64,000 nt of DNA from Rhodobacterales bacterium. GTDB taxonomy: Bacteria; Pseudomonadota; Alphaproteobacteria; Caulobacterales; Hyphomonadaceae. Below the pieces are notes generated by a model. It had not been told where the DNA came from and searched no databases. It worked only from the letters and a program-made list of their open reading frames with translations. Positions within the stretch are counted from its first letter, which is position 1; each line of letters opens with the position of its first letter. The DNA lies in the NCBI GenBank assembly GCA_014763715.1, contig JACXUV010000009.1:1-64000 (forward strand). Direction: 5' to 3'. A program made the translations under genes and the position numbers. Of the stretch, positions 42,231 through 51,921 are shown piece after piece.

Positions 42231-44909
42231 TCAGAGCACGGACGCGAAGGCGGCTTCCAGGTCTGCCTGTGTTGCTTCTTTCTGCGCCATGCAGAGATTG
42301 ATGGTCTCGCGTGTCTGTGACAGGGCGCGTTCATGTCCTTCGGCCAGGCTGCCATATTCCTCGAACAGGGCATTCAGCCGGTCCAGTCCTTCGTTATCGC
42401 AGAAATACCCGGCGAGCCCCGGCGTGCGGCGTTGCCACTGTGTCGGCACAGCCTTCAGGAAAGCCGGGAAGTTGGCCTCAAGGAAGGCCCACATCGCTTC
42501 GCGTGTCTGCGGCGACTTCATCTGCAGCTGCGCCATCGTGTAGGTCTCGCGCGGGCCAAGCTCTGCGGTGCCGATGAGCGCCCGCGTGCGTGCGGCCTGC
42601 TCCGGGTCGGTCACACTGCCCAGCGCGGCAGCCACAGCCTGGCCGAATGCCGGATCGTCGACCTCATTATATGCCTTCAGCACGCGGTCATACGCAGCCT
42701 GCCCGCCTTCATCGAGAAGCACGCTGAGGCCGGAAGCGTAAAGATCGCTGGAGAGCTTCACATCCGGCGACGCAGGATCCGTCAGCCATTTGTCCATTTC
42801 GGCACCGAGGCTCTGGCGGGCATCTTCACGTTTCAGGACCGTCGCGTCGAACTCGGTGAGGCTCGCTTCCAGTTCGGCATCGCCGCCATCCTCGGCCAGC
42901 AACGCCCGCAGCCGGTCGGAAGCGGCCAGCGCGTCAGCCCGCAGGCCTTCCACCGCCGAGCCTTCAAGGCGTTCCATCAGATCAGCATAGATGCTGAGCA
43001 CGGCCGAAGCGACCGCCGCATCCTCATGCTTTGCCCCAGCAGCGAGCAGCTGACGCAGCGTGGTGGCGTCCATCTCTCCGGCGTCGAAATCCGCCTCGCC
43101 GCTGTCGATGGCAGTCAGGGCTTCGGTCGCGCTGAGCCCTGGCAAAGCCAGGATCAGCCGGGCCCAGCCATCGCCCGCCATGTTGAAGCGGTAATAGCCG
43201 GTGCCATTGGCATTCGGGTGATACAGGTCCGGACAGCTTGCGCCTTCCAGCGGCATCACCTGGCGGCGCGCCCGCATCAGCATGCAGGACCGGCCCGTCT
43301 CGTCGCCTTCCTGCCAGGACACGCAGACAGGGATGATCCAGCGGCGGTCAGGATCCGCATCCGAGCCGAGCGGGCGATAGCGGCTCTGCTCCAGAACGAC
43401 CTTGGCGCCAATATCCGAGCACTGAAGCTCTGTCTGCAGCAGCGGCACACCGTTCTGCTTCACGAAGGTCTTGAGAGAGCGGCCAATGTCCGGATTGCCG
43501 GTCGCCTTGCCGACACTCTCGAAGAACGCCTCGCTGTCGGCAGCCTTATCGGCATATTCGGCGATATACTTGCCGAGTGCCGGGCGGAACTGCTCCGGTC
43601 CGAACCAGGCATCCACCATGCCCAGCACGGCCTGGCCCTTGTTGTAGGTGATCGCGTCATAGGCGTTGCGGATGTCCGCATTCTGCGTGATCGGCTGGGC
43701 CACAGCACGGGCGCTGGCCAGGCTGTCGAGGCGCATGGCCGAGATCGCATCGGCAACGGCCTGAATGTCGTGCCCACCATCGGGCTCAAGGAAGCCCAGC
43801 ACCGCAGGCTCGGCCCAGCTGGCGATGCCTTCCTTGAGCCAGAGATCGTCCCACCAGGGCGGGGTGACGAGATCACCGAACCACATGTGCGACAGCTCGT
43901 GCGCGTGCACGCCCTTCATCGAACGCAGGAACATCGCGCCTGACTTCTCGTTCGCGAGGATGCGGCTTTCGCGATAGGTGATCGCAGCGGCGAGTTCGGT
44001 GGCGCCCGACGGCCATTGCGGCGCGGCGATGATGTCCAGCTTCTCATATGGATAGGGCTGTTCCAGCGCCTCTTCGAAGAATTCCACCATGGCCGGCGTG
44101 ATCGCCAGGATCGCCTCCAGCTGGTCACCTTTGCCGGAACGGGCATAGCCCGTCAGCGGAATGGGCCAGTCGCGCCAGGCATTCGGCGGGATCGTCCCGG
44201 CCGACACCTTGTCGAAATTGCCGACAGCAACCGACAGGAGATAGGTCGACAGCGGACGGGTGGGCAGGAAGGTGATGCGATCAAAGCCAGGGCGGGCCTG
44301 CGCACGCGAAGCCACCGGCGTGTTGCCGATCGCCAGCATGTCTTCCGGCACGATCAGCGTCATTTCAAACGGCGCCTTGAAGCCCGGCTCGTCAAAGCTC
44401 GGCAGGAAGCGGCGCGCCTGAATGCTTTCGGACTTGGCGAGGGCATAAGCCTGCCCCTGTTCCTCAACCCGGAACAGGCCAGCCAGGTTCACATCGAAGG
44501 CAGCGATATAGTCGATGCTGAGCGTCACGCCGCCGGCATGGACACGGTTCGGAAAACCAACCCAGACCACGCCGGTCGGGTCCACTTCCGTCCAGGTGGC
44601 CGGACGGGTTTCGCCTGCAGCCGTCACCGTGACCGAGGAAACGTCGAGGTCTGCCCCGTGCATCCAGATGCCGGTGGCGGAAGTGGCGAGGTTCACATCG
44701 ATCTCGACATGGCCGGAGAAGGCCGCTTCACGCGGGTCGACCGTCATCTCCACCCGGTAAGCCACCGGCTGGGCGACGCCGGAAAGCTTCCCGGCGGGCG
44801 CTGCGGAAGCCAGCTGGTCCAGAGGCACGGCCCGGACTTCGGGGCCGAACGCCGAAGGCTGCACGCAGGCCCCCAGCAGGAGAAGAAGGCACGCCGCCAG
44901 TTTCCGCAT
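42231..44909 (-). CDS. M1-family metallo-aminopeptidase, lipoprotein
   Basis: Zinc peptidase of 892 residues from ATG 44909. A lipoprotein signal (MRKLAACLLLLLGAC) puts it in the cell envelope. The N-terminal beta domain has SFDEPGFKAPFEMTLIVP. The zinc site HELSH near residue 340 is followed by WLKEGIASW. The exopeptidase motif, GAMEN in the family, reads GATEL here (SGATELAAAITYRES), keeping the glutamate but losing Met and Asn, so the substrate position may differ. A long helical ERAP-type C-terminal domain completes it. It follows the scar region directly. Confidence 0.9.
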   Translation of the reverse strand: MRKLAACLLLLLGACVQPSAFGPEVRAVPLDQLASAAPAGKLSGVAQPVAYRVEMTVDPREAAFSGHVEIDVNLATSATGIWMHGADLDVSSVTVTAAGETRPATWTEVDPTGVVWVGFPNRVHAGGVTLSIDYIAAFDVNLAGLFRVEEQGQAYALAKSESIQARRFLPSFDEPGFKAPFEMTLIVPEDMLAIGNTPVASRAQARPGFDRITFLPTRPLSTYLLSVAVGNFDKVSAGTIPPNAWRDWPIPLTGYARSGKGDQLEAILAITPAMVEFFEEALEQPYPYEKLDIIAAPQWPSGATELAAAITYRESRILANEKSGAMFLRSMKGVHAHELSHMWFGDLVTPPWWDDLWLKEGIASWAEPAVLGFLEPDGGHDIQAVADAISAMRLDSLASARAVAQPITQNADIRNAYDAITYNKGQAVLGMVDAWFGPEQFRPALGKYIAEYADKAADSEAFFESVGKATGNPDIGRSLKTFVKQNGVPLLQTELQCSDIGAKVVLEQSRYRPLGSDADPDRRWIIPVCVSWQEGDETGRSCMLMRARRQVMPLEGASCPDLYHPNANGTGYYRFNMAGDGWARLILALPGLSATEALTAIDSGEADFDAGEMDATTLRQLLAAGAKHEDAAVASAVLSIYADLMERLEGSAVEGLRADALAASDRLRALLAEDGGDAELEASLTEFDATVLKREDARQSLGAEMDKWLTDPASPDVKLSSDLYASGLSVLLDEGGQAAYDRVLKAYNEVDDPAFGQAVAAALGSVTDPEQAARTRALIGTAELGPRETYTMAQLQMKSPQTREAMWAFLEANFPAFLKAVPTQWQRRTPGLAGYFCDNEGLDRLNALFEEYGSLAEGHERALSQTRETINLCMAQKEATQADLEAAFASVL

Positions 44910-45033
44910 CAATCGCTTCCTTGTCTTGCTATCAGCCCCATGCATAGCGCATCAGGGCGGCCATGAAACCCACCCTGTCGATACCCGATCCCCGGCCGGT
45001 ATTCGAGAGGCAGACCGCCGCAGACGCGGCAGC

Positions 45034-45648
45034 CTAGCCTGCGAAGCCGCGCGCCTTCATCGCGTCATACCAGCGGCCGAGATTGGCGTGTTCCTTGTGG
45101 GGTGCCCATTTCATCACGCGGCAGAAGCCGCAAGCCACGAACAGCGTGATGTCCGCGATGGAAAAGCGGTCTGCGGCGAGGAACTCATGGTCTGCAAGGT
45201 GCGCGTCGAACCGCTCGGCCATCTTGCGCGCAGCCTTCTCGCCCTTGGCGGCCGCCTCGGCGCTTTGCGGCACTTCCAGCGGCGCCATGGCCGGATGTGA
45301 GTTGCGGAACCAGGTGGCAAACTGGATGAAGAACATCAGCTCCACGCGCCGGTCCCACATTTCGATCAGCGCCTTCTCCTTCGGATCTGCGCCCATCAGG
45401 TTCGGCTCTGGAAAGATGCCTTCGAAATAGGTGCAGATGGCCCGGCTCTCGGTGATCTTCGTGCCATCGTCCAGCACCAGCGCAGGAACCTGCGAGAAGG
45501 GCGAGACCTCACGGTATTCCGCTGTCTTGTGCTCCTGCTGCATGATGGAAACCTCTTCGAGATCGACCGCATCCAGCTTGCCCTTGGCGCGCAGGAAATA
45601 GACGACCCGGTCGGGGTTTGGCGCCTGAGGGCTGTGATAGAGCTTCAT
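45034..45648 (-). CDS. glutathione S-transferase
   Basis: A 204-residue GST. The thioredoxin-like N-terminal domain begins MKLYHSPQAPNPDRVVYFL and has VSPFSQVPALVLDDGTKITESRAICTYFE, which binds the glutathione gamma-glutamyl part. The all-helical C-terminal domain has FLAADRFSIADITLFVACGF, the N-capping box. The catalytic residue in the first strand region is probably Ser6 or Asn11, not Tyr. It is close to the beta/theta-like group found in many proteobacteria. The substrate is unknown. Confidence 0.9.
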   Translation of the reverse strand: MKLYHSPQAPNPDRVVYFLRAKGKLDAVDLEEVSIMQQEHKTAEYREVSPFSQVPALVLDDGTKITESRAICTYFEGIFPEPNLMGADPKEKALIEMWDRRVELMFFIQFATWFRNSHPAMAPLEVPQSAEAAAKGEKAARKMAERFDAHLADHEFLAADRFSIADITLFVACGFCRVMKWAPHKEHANLGRWYDAMKARGFAG

Positions 45649-45681
45649 GGGTTCCTCCTCGTTATATCCGGCCTGTTTTCT

Positions 45682-47853
45682 CTAGAATGTCCGGCTGATG
45701 CCGATTGTGGCATTCACAGGCTCGCCGGGGAAGTAGCGCGGCGTGCCGAAGGAGACATCGGCCCGGTCGGCATAGCGCTCGTCCGTCAGGTTGCGGATAT
45801 TGATCCAGACCGTGTGCGTATCCGTCCAGGCCCAGGCCGCGCGGGCGCCAAGCAGCGTATGCCCCGGATAGCTGAACTGGTTGCCGGGGTCGGTGAAGTA
45901 TTCGCCGACATGTTCGAGGTTCAGCGACAGGCTCAGCCGGTCTGTCGCCTGCCAGTCGAGACGCGCATTGGCGAGCCATTCCGGCGCCGTGTCGATCTCG
46001 TTGCCGTCGAGGATCGTGTTTGAGGCAGAGCCCGCGATCACACGGTCAAACGTATAGGTCTGGTCCGACCATGACACATTCCCCGACAGGGACAGCGTGC
46101 CGGTGATGTCATAGGCGGCGGAGACTTCGACGCCCTTGTGCTCCGTCGAACCATCGGTGACGTTCAAGCCATCGGAGTCACGGAAGAAGAAATTCTCCTT
46201 GTCCATCCAGTAGGCGGCGACATCGAAGACCAGCCGTCCGTCCAGTACCGCGCCGCGTGCGCCGATCTCAACGCTGTCCAGCGTTTCGGTGTCGATCTGG
46301 CCGACGACCTGCAGGCTCTGCAGGCGGTAGAGGTCCGACACCTGCGGGGCGCGGGCACCGCGGGCATAGTTGGCATAGAGATCGACACTGTTCGAAACGG
46401 ACCAGACGGCGCCGAGTTTCGGTGTCACGAACTCATAGGAGTCCGAACGGTCTGCCGGCACATTGAAGCGGCCATTGATGCCGACCGGCGCCTTGGTCGT
46501 GTAGTCATAATCATGGCTCTCACCGCGCAGGCCGGCGAGGATCCGGAATGTGTCGGACACCGACCATTCCAGTTCAGTCCACAGCGCCGCGACCGTCGTG
46601 TCGACATCATAGTCATAATGGACGCCCTGCGGGAAACGGGAGTCGCCGGGGAAGAAGCCGAACGGGTCTGGCTGGATCTCGCGGAGATAACCCGTCGCCA
46701 CATCCAGGTCCGCACCAATGCGCCACGCCACCCGATAGGCAACGGGCTTTTCAAAACGTGCCATGACACCGCCGCCGGTGTGGCCGTTCTTCTCCACGCC
46801 GCCATTCGGCAGGAAGTGCTGCGAGAAGATCATCGCCTGCGAATGCGCATAGGGCATCAGCACCAGAGTGCCATCTAACAGGGGGCGTTCGAGGCGCGCG
46901 CCGACGCGGGCAGACCACGCATTGCGGTAAGCATCCGGATCAGGATTGGTCTTCGCGACATCCTCATCCTTGTAGGCATTGGCGCCGGTGATATAGCCGC
47001 CGGACTCCTGCTCCAGATTCTGGCCGGACAGCCAGACCGTCGCGTCCCACAGGCCCGGATTGAACTCGCCGACGACGGAAAGCTTCTGCTGGTTCACATC
47101 CGTATTGTCGCGCCAGCCATTATCCTTCTGCAGGGAGAGGTTCACCAGCCAGTGCTGCCCCTCGTCCAGCTTCATGTCGGTTCGCCAGCGGCCGAGCGTG
47201 CCATAGGAGGCGCGCACTTCGCTGCCCTCGCCCGGCTCCGGCAGGATGACATTGATCAGTCCGTGCACAGCGTTCGAGCCGTATTTCGCACTGCCCGGCC
47301 CGCGCACGACTTCAATCGCGTCGGCGATTTCATGGTGCGGCTCGATCAGGGAATTGACGTTGCCGAAAGCAGGGGAGCGGGTGGGGACACCATTTTCGAG
47401 GATGAGGAAGCTGCCCTGCCCGGCTCCGCCGGTCAGCACCGGCGAACGGATGGCAATCAGGTGTTCCTGCCCGGAATTCATCTGCACGTTCACGCCGGGC
47501 AGCTGGTTCAGGATTTCGGCGGGATGATCGGCGGCGGTGGCGTCGATCTGCTCTGCTGTCACAAAAGCCTGACTGCCCGGGTCCGTTCTCGAGCGGTCGC
47601 CCCAGACTTCGACGGGCGAAAGCCGGTCTTCAATCCACCAGACCCGCCTCTGGCCGTCTTCACCGATGCAGGTCCCAGCCCCTTTCGACTTGTCGACAGG
47701 GGCACCGCATGGCGGCAAGACCCGGGCTTCCTGGTCGGAGAGCTGAGCCCAAACGGGTAGCGCCCCGGCTGCGGACATCATTCCGGCGGCGCCCAAAAGC
47801 ATCGCAACGCGGTGCAAACGGCCACGGATGACCCGGTCATTACAGCTAGACAT
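45682..47853 (-). CDS. TonB-dependent outer-membrane receptor
   Basis: Outer-membrane active transporter of 723 residues from ATG 47853, with GGGAGGA upstream. The signal peptide ends GALPVWAQ. The plug domain has AEILNQLPGVNVQMNSG, RSPVLTGGAGQGSFLILENGVPTRSP, EVVRGPGSAKYGSNAVHGLINVIL. The barrel follows, ending GEPVNATIGISRTF with the terminal aromatic Phe. A cysteine pair (LPPCGAPV, GTCIGED) between signal and plug could make a disulfide. The CNT nucleoside transporter lies upstream in the same direction, so a nucleoside is one possible cargo. Confidence 0.93.
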   Translation of the reverse strand: MSSCNDRVIRGRLHRVAMLLGAAGMMSAAGALPVWAQLSDQEARVLPPCGAPVDKSKGAGTCIGEDGQRRVWWIEDRLSPVEVWGDRSRTDPGSQAFVTAEQIDATAADHPAEILNQLPGVNVQMNSGQEHLIAIRSPVLTGGAGQGSFLILENGVPTRSPAFGNVNSLIEPHHEIADAIEVVRGPGSAKYGSNAVHGLINVILPEPGEGSEVRASYGTLGRWRTDMKLDEGQHWLVNLSLQKDNGWRDNTDVNQQKLSVVGEFNPGLWDATVWLSGQNLEQESGGYITGANAYKDEDVAKTNPDPDAYRNAWSARVGARLERPLLDGTLVLMPYAHSQAMIFSQHFLPNGGVEKNGHTGGGVMARFEKPVAYRVAWRIGADLDVATGYLREIQPDPFGFFPGDSRFPQGVHYDYDVDTTVAALWTELEWSVSDTFRILAGLRGESHDYDYTTKAPVGINGRFNVPADRSDSYEFVTPKLGAVWSVSNSVDLYANYARGARAPQVSDLYRLQSLQVVGQIDTETLDSVEIGARGAVLDGRLVFDVAAYWMDKENFFFRDSDGLNVTDGSTEHKGVEVSAAYDITGTLSLSGNVSWSDQTYTFDRVIAGSASNTILDGNEIDTAPEWLANARLDWQATDRLSLSLNLEHVGEYFTDPGNQFSYPGHTLLGARAAWAWTDTHTVWINIRNLTDERYADRADVSFGTPRYFPGEPVNATIGISRTF

Positions 47854-47953
47854 AAGCGCTTCCTCCCAAGCGGAAGCCTTGTGTTTCGTACGTGCCGCAG
47901 CGGTACGCAAGGGTCAGTCAGTCACGCTCTCGTGTCAGGCTTTTGTCAGCAGG

Positions 47954-49252
47954 TCAGCCCGCATGCCCCGCAAACAGCTGGTAAGGCAGCGCGCCGACGA
48001 CCGCCGCAGACAGGCAGGTCGCGAACGTACCGGCCACCAGCGTGCGCCAGGACAGGGAGAGAAAGTCGTCCCGGCGGCTCGGCTCGATGATCGAGAGGCC
48101 GCCGATCAGGATGCCCATTGAGCCGAAGTTTGCGAAACCGCAGACGGCGTGCGCGGTGATCATGCGGGTGCGCGGGTCCATCGCATCGGCCGGGACTTCG
48201 GCGAGCTGGAGGAAGGCGACGAACTCGGTCAGCACCGTCTTCACGCCCATCAGGGAGCCGGATTTCGCGGCCTCCTCCATCGGCACGCCGACCATGTACA
48301 TGAGCGGTGCAAAGATCCAGCCGAGCACGCGCTCGATCGAGAGCGGCGCACCGGCGACATCCGGCAGGGCGCCAAGCCCGGCATTGACCAGCCAGAGCAA
48401 CGCCAGCGCCGCGATCAGCATGGTCGCAATGTTGAACACGATCTGCAGGCCGTCCGTCGCGCCGCGCGAGAAGGCGTCCATGGTGGAGGCGTAGTTGAAG
48501 TCCGGCTCTTTCATCCGCTCGGTCGCGGGCGTGGTTTCCGGGATCATGGTGAGCGCGACGGCAACGGCGGCCGGCGCGGCCATGATGGAGGCCGTCAGCA
48601 GCTGAGCCAGCGGGTTCGCCATCTTGCCTTCAAGGAAGGAGCCGTAAACGACGAGGACGGAGCCCGCGATGGTGGCGAAACCGGCCGTCATCATGATCAG
48701 CAGTTCCGAGCGCGTCATGCCCTTGATGTAGGGCCGGATCAGGACAGGCGCCTCGGTCATGCCCATGAAGACGTTGGCAGAGACAGCCAGCGAGGTCGCC
48801 CCGCCAAGGCCCATGCCGCGCCGGAAGATGAAGGCGAAGCCGTTGGTTACCCATTTCAGGATGCCCCAGTGCCACAGCATGGCCGATAGCGCGGCCACGA
48901 CGATCACGATGGGCAGGATCTGGAAGAAGAAGAGCGGCGGGGGCGTGCCGTCCATCAGTTCGGCCCCGGCGACATTGTCCCCGACATAACCGAACACGAA
49001 GCCGGTGCCGGCGCGCGTCGCCGCCTGCAGGCCATCGACGACGTCATTGGCGTGGAACAGGATCGAGCGGATGAAAGGAATACCGAACAGGATCAGCGCG
49101 AAGATGAACTGCATCACGGTGGCGCCGATGACGACTTTCCAGGGAAACAGCTTGCGCTTTTCAGACCAGGCCCAGCAGATGCCATAGATCAGGGCAATGC
49201 CGAGAAGCGCGCGGGCGTTATCCCAGCCCCATTCGTAACCCATAATGTTCAT
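47954..49252 (-). CDS. concentrative nucleoside transporter, NupC family
   Basis: Inner-membrane Na+ or H+ coupled nucleoside symporter of 432 residues. Family signatures are VSANVFMGMTEAPVLIRPYI, LIMMTAGFATIAGSVLVVYGSFL, FNIATMLIAALALLWLVNAGL, GWIFAPLMYMVGVPMEEAAKSGSLMGVKTVLTEFVAF and HAVCGFANFGSMGILIGGLSIIEPSRR. About ten membrane segments are present. The start could be ATG 49252 or the ATG three codons later. It lies 100 bases upstream of the TonB receptor in the same direction. It is divergent from the S10 peptidase. Confidence 0.92.
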   Translation of the reverse strand: MNIMGYEWGWDNARALLGIALIYGICWAWSEKRKLFPWKVVIGATVMQFIFALILFGIPFIRSILFHANDVVDGLQAATRAGTGFVFGYVGDNVAGAELMDGTPPPLFFFQILPIVIVVAALSAMLWHWGILKWVTNGFAFIFRRGMGLGGATSLAVSANVFMGMTEAPVLIRPYIKGMTRSELLIMMTAGFATIAGSVLVVYGSFLEGKMANPLAQLLTASIMAAPAAVAVALTMIPETTPATERMKEPDFNYASTMDAFSRGATDGLQIVFNIATMLIAALALLWLVNAGLGALPDVAGAPLSIERVLGWIFAPLMYMVGVPMEEAAKSGSLMGVKTVLTEFVAFLQLAEVPADAMDPRTRMITAHAVCGFANFGSMGILIGGLSIIEPSRRDDFLSLSWRTLVAGTFATCLSAAVVGALPYQLFAGHAG

Positions 49253-49514
49253 CCCGGCCCTGTCTCCCTGCCCCGAAGATATAAGCCATATGGATTAAAC
49301 GTGACATCGCCGCAGGGGAAGCGTCCATGTGCGCGGCTTGTGTATTGCGCCCGGTGCAGCCTCCATGGCGGGCACAGCCCTTGTGCTGCATGCGCGGCAA
49401 ATCGGCCGTTTGACGCGGCCCCCTCCGGTCGATAGGTTTTCGCCTTAATATTCAGGCCATTGGCGCCGTCTCCTGAGAGACCACCCCGCCATGTGCCGAG
49501 GAGATCAGACCCGA

Positions 49515-51044
49515 ATGAAACTGCGCGCCCTTCTCATGGCTGCCCTCATGGCCATGACCGCCCCCGCCTTTGCCGACACGGACAAGACCGAGGCCGCCAA
49601 GGAAACCGAAGCCAAGCCGGTGCCCGAACCGGTCATGTTCGAAAGCCGCCATTCCGGCACGTTCGGGCGCCAGAAGGTGAACTACAAGGTCGAGGCGGGC
49701 GAGACGCAGATCAAGAATGAAGACGGCAACCCGGCGGCCAGCCTGTTCACGATCTCCTACATTCAGGAGAATGCCGGATCGAACCGCCCGGTGACCTTTG
49801 TGTTCAATGGCGGCCCCGGCTCTGCCTCTGTCTGGCTGCACCTTGGCCTGCTCGGCCCGAAGCGCGCCGTGGTGGCCAGCGATGCCGATGAAGACGATGG
49901 CCCCGCCCCTTACCGGATGGAAGACAATCCGCTCTCCATCCTCGACCTGACAGACCTTGTCTTCATTGACCCTGTCGGCACCGGCTTCTCCCAGGCCATC
50001 GGCGAAGGTGAGAACAAGGATTACTGGGGCGAAGCCGGCGACAAGGAGTCGATCTCGGAGTTCATCCGCATCTGGATCACCAAGCACAAACGCTGGAACG
50101 CGCCGAAATACCTGATTGGCGAAAGCTTCGGCACGACACGCGCGGCCTATCTCGCGAATGAACTGACGGTGGGCGACGTGGACATTGCCCTGAACGGCAT
50201 CGTCTTCATCTCGCAGGCGCTGGACTATGAAGGCTCCACCTCCGTCCATGACAATGTCTATTCCTATGTCACCTACCTGCCCTCCATGGCAGCCACGGCG
50301 CAGTATCATGGCAAGGCTGGTATCGGCGTACCGCAGGTGCAATTCCTGGCCGAGGCGCGCGCCTTCGCGCGCGACGAATACGGCCCAGCCCTCTGGAAAG
50401 GCGACCGTCTGAGCCCGGAAGAGCGCGCCTATATCCGCGACAAGCTCGTCTACTTCACCGGGCTCGACCCGCAATATATCGAGACCTCGAACCTGCGTAT
50501 CCTGATGCACCGCTTCCAGAAGGAGCTGCTGCGTGACAAGGGCGTGGCGCTGGGGCGGCTCGACGGGCGCTATCTGGGCGATGAGGCCGACGACATCGCC
50601 GAAGGCCCGGAAGACGATGTCTCCTCCTATGCGGTCAGCTCGGCCTATTCGGCACTGATGAACCAGTATCTCGCCGCCGATCTCGGCGTTGAGATGGACC
50701 GGCCCTACATGGTCTCCAGCCCGGATGCGGGCGAACAATGGAACTTTCGCGACGTGCCGGAAGGCCAGTACTGGGAACCGCACTATGTGAATGCCGGGCG
50801 AAAGCTGACCACCGCGATGCGCCACAATACCGGCCTGAAAGTCATGGTCGCCAGCGGCTATTACGACCTGATCTGCCCCTTCTTCGACGCGGAGATCACC
50901 TTCGCCCGCTACGGCATCCCGCAAGACCAGGTGGCCATGACCTACTATCAGGGCGGGCACATGATGTACCTCAACGAAGGCGCCCTCAGCAAGGACATCC
51001 GCGCCTTCTACGCCGGTCAGCTGGAAGACCAGCGGCCGGATTAG
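49515..51044 (+). CDS. S10-family serine carboxypeptidase-like protein, exported
   Basis: Alpha/beta-hydrolase-fold peptidase of 509 residues with a signal peptide (MKLRALLMAALMAMTAPAFA). Motifs of the serine carboxypeptidase family are VFNGGPGSASVWLHLG, DLVFIDPVGTGFSQA, the nucleophile in LIGESFGTTRAAYLA near residue 203, the acid in SGYYDLICPF and the histidine in QGGHMMYLNEG. It would trim peptides in the periplasm or outside. I start at ATG 49515 because it gives the clean signal. Confidence 0.9.
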   Translation: MKLRALLMAALMAMTAPAFADTDKTEAAKETEAKPVPEPVMFESRHSGTFGRQKVNYKVEAGETQIKNEDGNPAASLFTISYIQENAGSNRPVTFVFNGGPGSASVWLHLGLLGPKRAVVASDADEDDGPAPYRMEDNPLSILDLTDLVFIDPVGTGFSQAIGEGENKDYWGEAGDKESISEFIRIWITKHKRWNAPKYLIGESFGTTRAAYLANELTVGDVDIALNGIVFISQALDYEGSTSVHDNVYSYVTYLPSMAATAQYHGKAGIGVPQVQFLAEARAFARDEYGPALWKGDRLSPEERAYIRDKLVYFTGLDPQYIETSNLRILMHRFQKELLRDKGVALGRLDGRYLGDEADDIAEGPEDDVSSYAVSSAYSALMNQYLAADLGVEMDRPYMVSSPDAGEQWNFRDVPEGQYWEPHYVNAGRKLTTAMRHNTGLKVMVASGYYDLICPFFDAEITFARYGIPQDQVAMTYYQGGHMMYLNEGALSKDIRAFYAGQLEDQRPD

Positions 51045-51271
51045 GAATGAGCATATGACGGCAGTCCGACGAACTGGGCGTTTAAGCGGACGACCGCTTT
51101 TGGCCCTCTGCAGTCACTCGGTCCGTAAAAACGGAATAAGTCTTTGGACCAGGGTATTCAGATTTCGAATCCGTGTTCCTCCGGATCAGGCAATCAGTGC
51201 TAAGGTCAAGAGCTTCAGTTATTAAGGCGATAGATGTCCTAGCATGGCGCGCTTCGATGGGAGAGGCAGAG

Positions 51272-51688
51272 ATGAAATGGGGCATTTCGCAATTGGTGCT
51301 TCTGCAAATATCCCTCTTTTTAGCAGTTTTCATATTGGAGTTCATCGCTTTCCGATTTGGAAAGATCCCGGGAGACTATATGGCGCTAGCGGGAATCCCG
51401 ATTGCGGTCGTTGTTTCCGCACATCTTGAGCTAATAAGGTTGCGCTTCGGATGGATGGCTGAATTGCTCCTCTACTTTGCAGGGGGGGCTCTGTATGTGG
51501 GCTTTGTACTACTGCAAATTAGGGCGCTAAGGTGGATGGTCGTTAACCACTACGAATATGTTGAGCCGAGACTTTTTGCTCAATATGGGTCTTTGTACGG
51601 ACAAATTGCGATAACGGTAGGGGGCGGCGCTTTTTTGGCCTTAGGTCTGTTTCTCGTGGTTGTGCGATTCATCATGAGCCTCAGGTGA
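51272..51688 (+). CDS. orphan four-span membrane protein in a low-GC islet
   Basis: From ATG 51272, with GAGAGG upstream, 138 residues with four clear hydrophobic stretches (about 5-27, 36-55, 61-82 and 108-132) and a charged loop MVVNHYEYVEPRLFAQYG. No family is recognised. Base composition is visibly lower in GC than the flanking genes, with AT-rich codons, and an IS6-family remnant begins right after the stop codon. These are signs of transfer. The frame can be extended upstream to 51173, but that part lacks a ribosome site. Confidence 0.6.
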   Translation: MKWGISQLVLLQISLFLAVFILEFIAFRFGKIPGDYMALAGIPIAVVVSAHLELIRLRFGWMAELLLYFAGGALYVGFVLLQIRALRWMVVNHYEYVEPRLFAQYGSLYGQIAITVGGGAFLALGLFLVVVRFIMSLR

Positions 51689-51690
51689 AG

Positions 51691-51817
51691 GGGCGTTGTC
51701 AAAGGAACCGGGCTTGAGGCGGCTAATCCAAGCGTCTAGCTTTGGATAATGAGCCAGAACCCATTTCGCTACTTCAAGACATCACCCGAGATCATCCGGC
51801 TCGTGGTAATGAAGTAG
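51691..51817 (+). mobile_element. remnant of an IS6-family insertion sequence (left end and transposase start)
   Basis: GGGCGTTGTCAAA at 51691-51703 resembles an IS6-family terminal repeat. At 51749 an ATG opens 22 codons encoding MSQNPFRYFKTSPEIIRLVV then MK, the expected N terminus of an alphaproteobacterial IS6-type transposase, followed by TAG where the family continues KYVRF. The rest of the gene and a right end are not seen. This is a truncated, dead copy. Confidence 0.7.
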
Positions 51818-51869
51818 GTTCAAGGCGTCGATCCTTATGTCTGCTTTCGTCGATTAGCTGCCATACGAA

Positions 51870-51898
51870 AAGCCCCCGGCCGTAACGACCGGGGGCTT
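51870..51898 (-). terminator. rho-independent terminator of the VOC gene
   Basis: AAGCCCCCGG (51870-51879) pairs with CCGGGGGCTT (51889-51898) around a nine-base loop. Read on the minus strand it follows the VOC stop codon at 51922 by about 25 bases and is followed by TTTTCG. It separates the VOC gene from the low-GC islet. Confidence 0.85.
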
Positions 51899-51921
51899 CG
51901 TGTTTCCGTTCTGGCGCCGGA

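Noticed and set aside
51155-51180. TTTCGAATCC, a T-arm-like string in the low-GC islet
   Set aside because: No D arm, anticodon stem or acceptor pairing is found upstream, so it is not a tRNA gene or a clear tRNA fragment.
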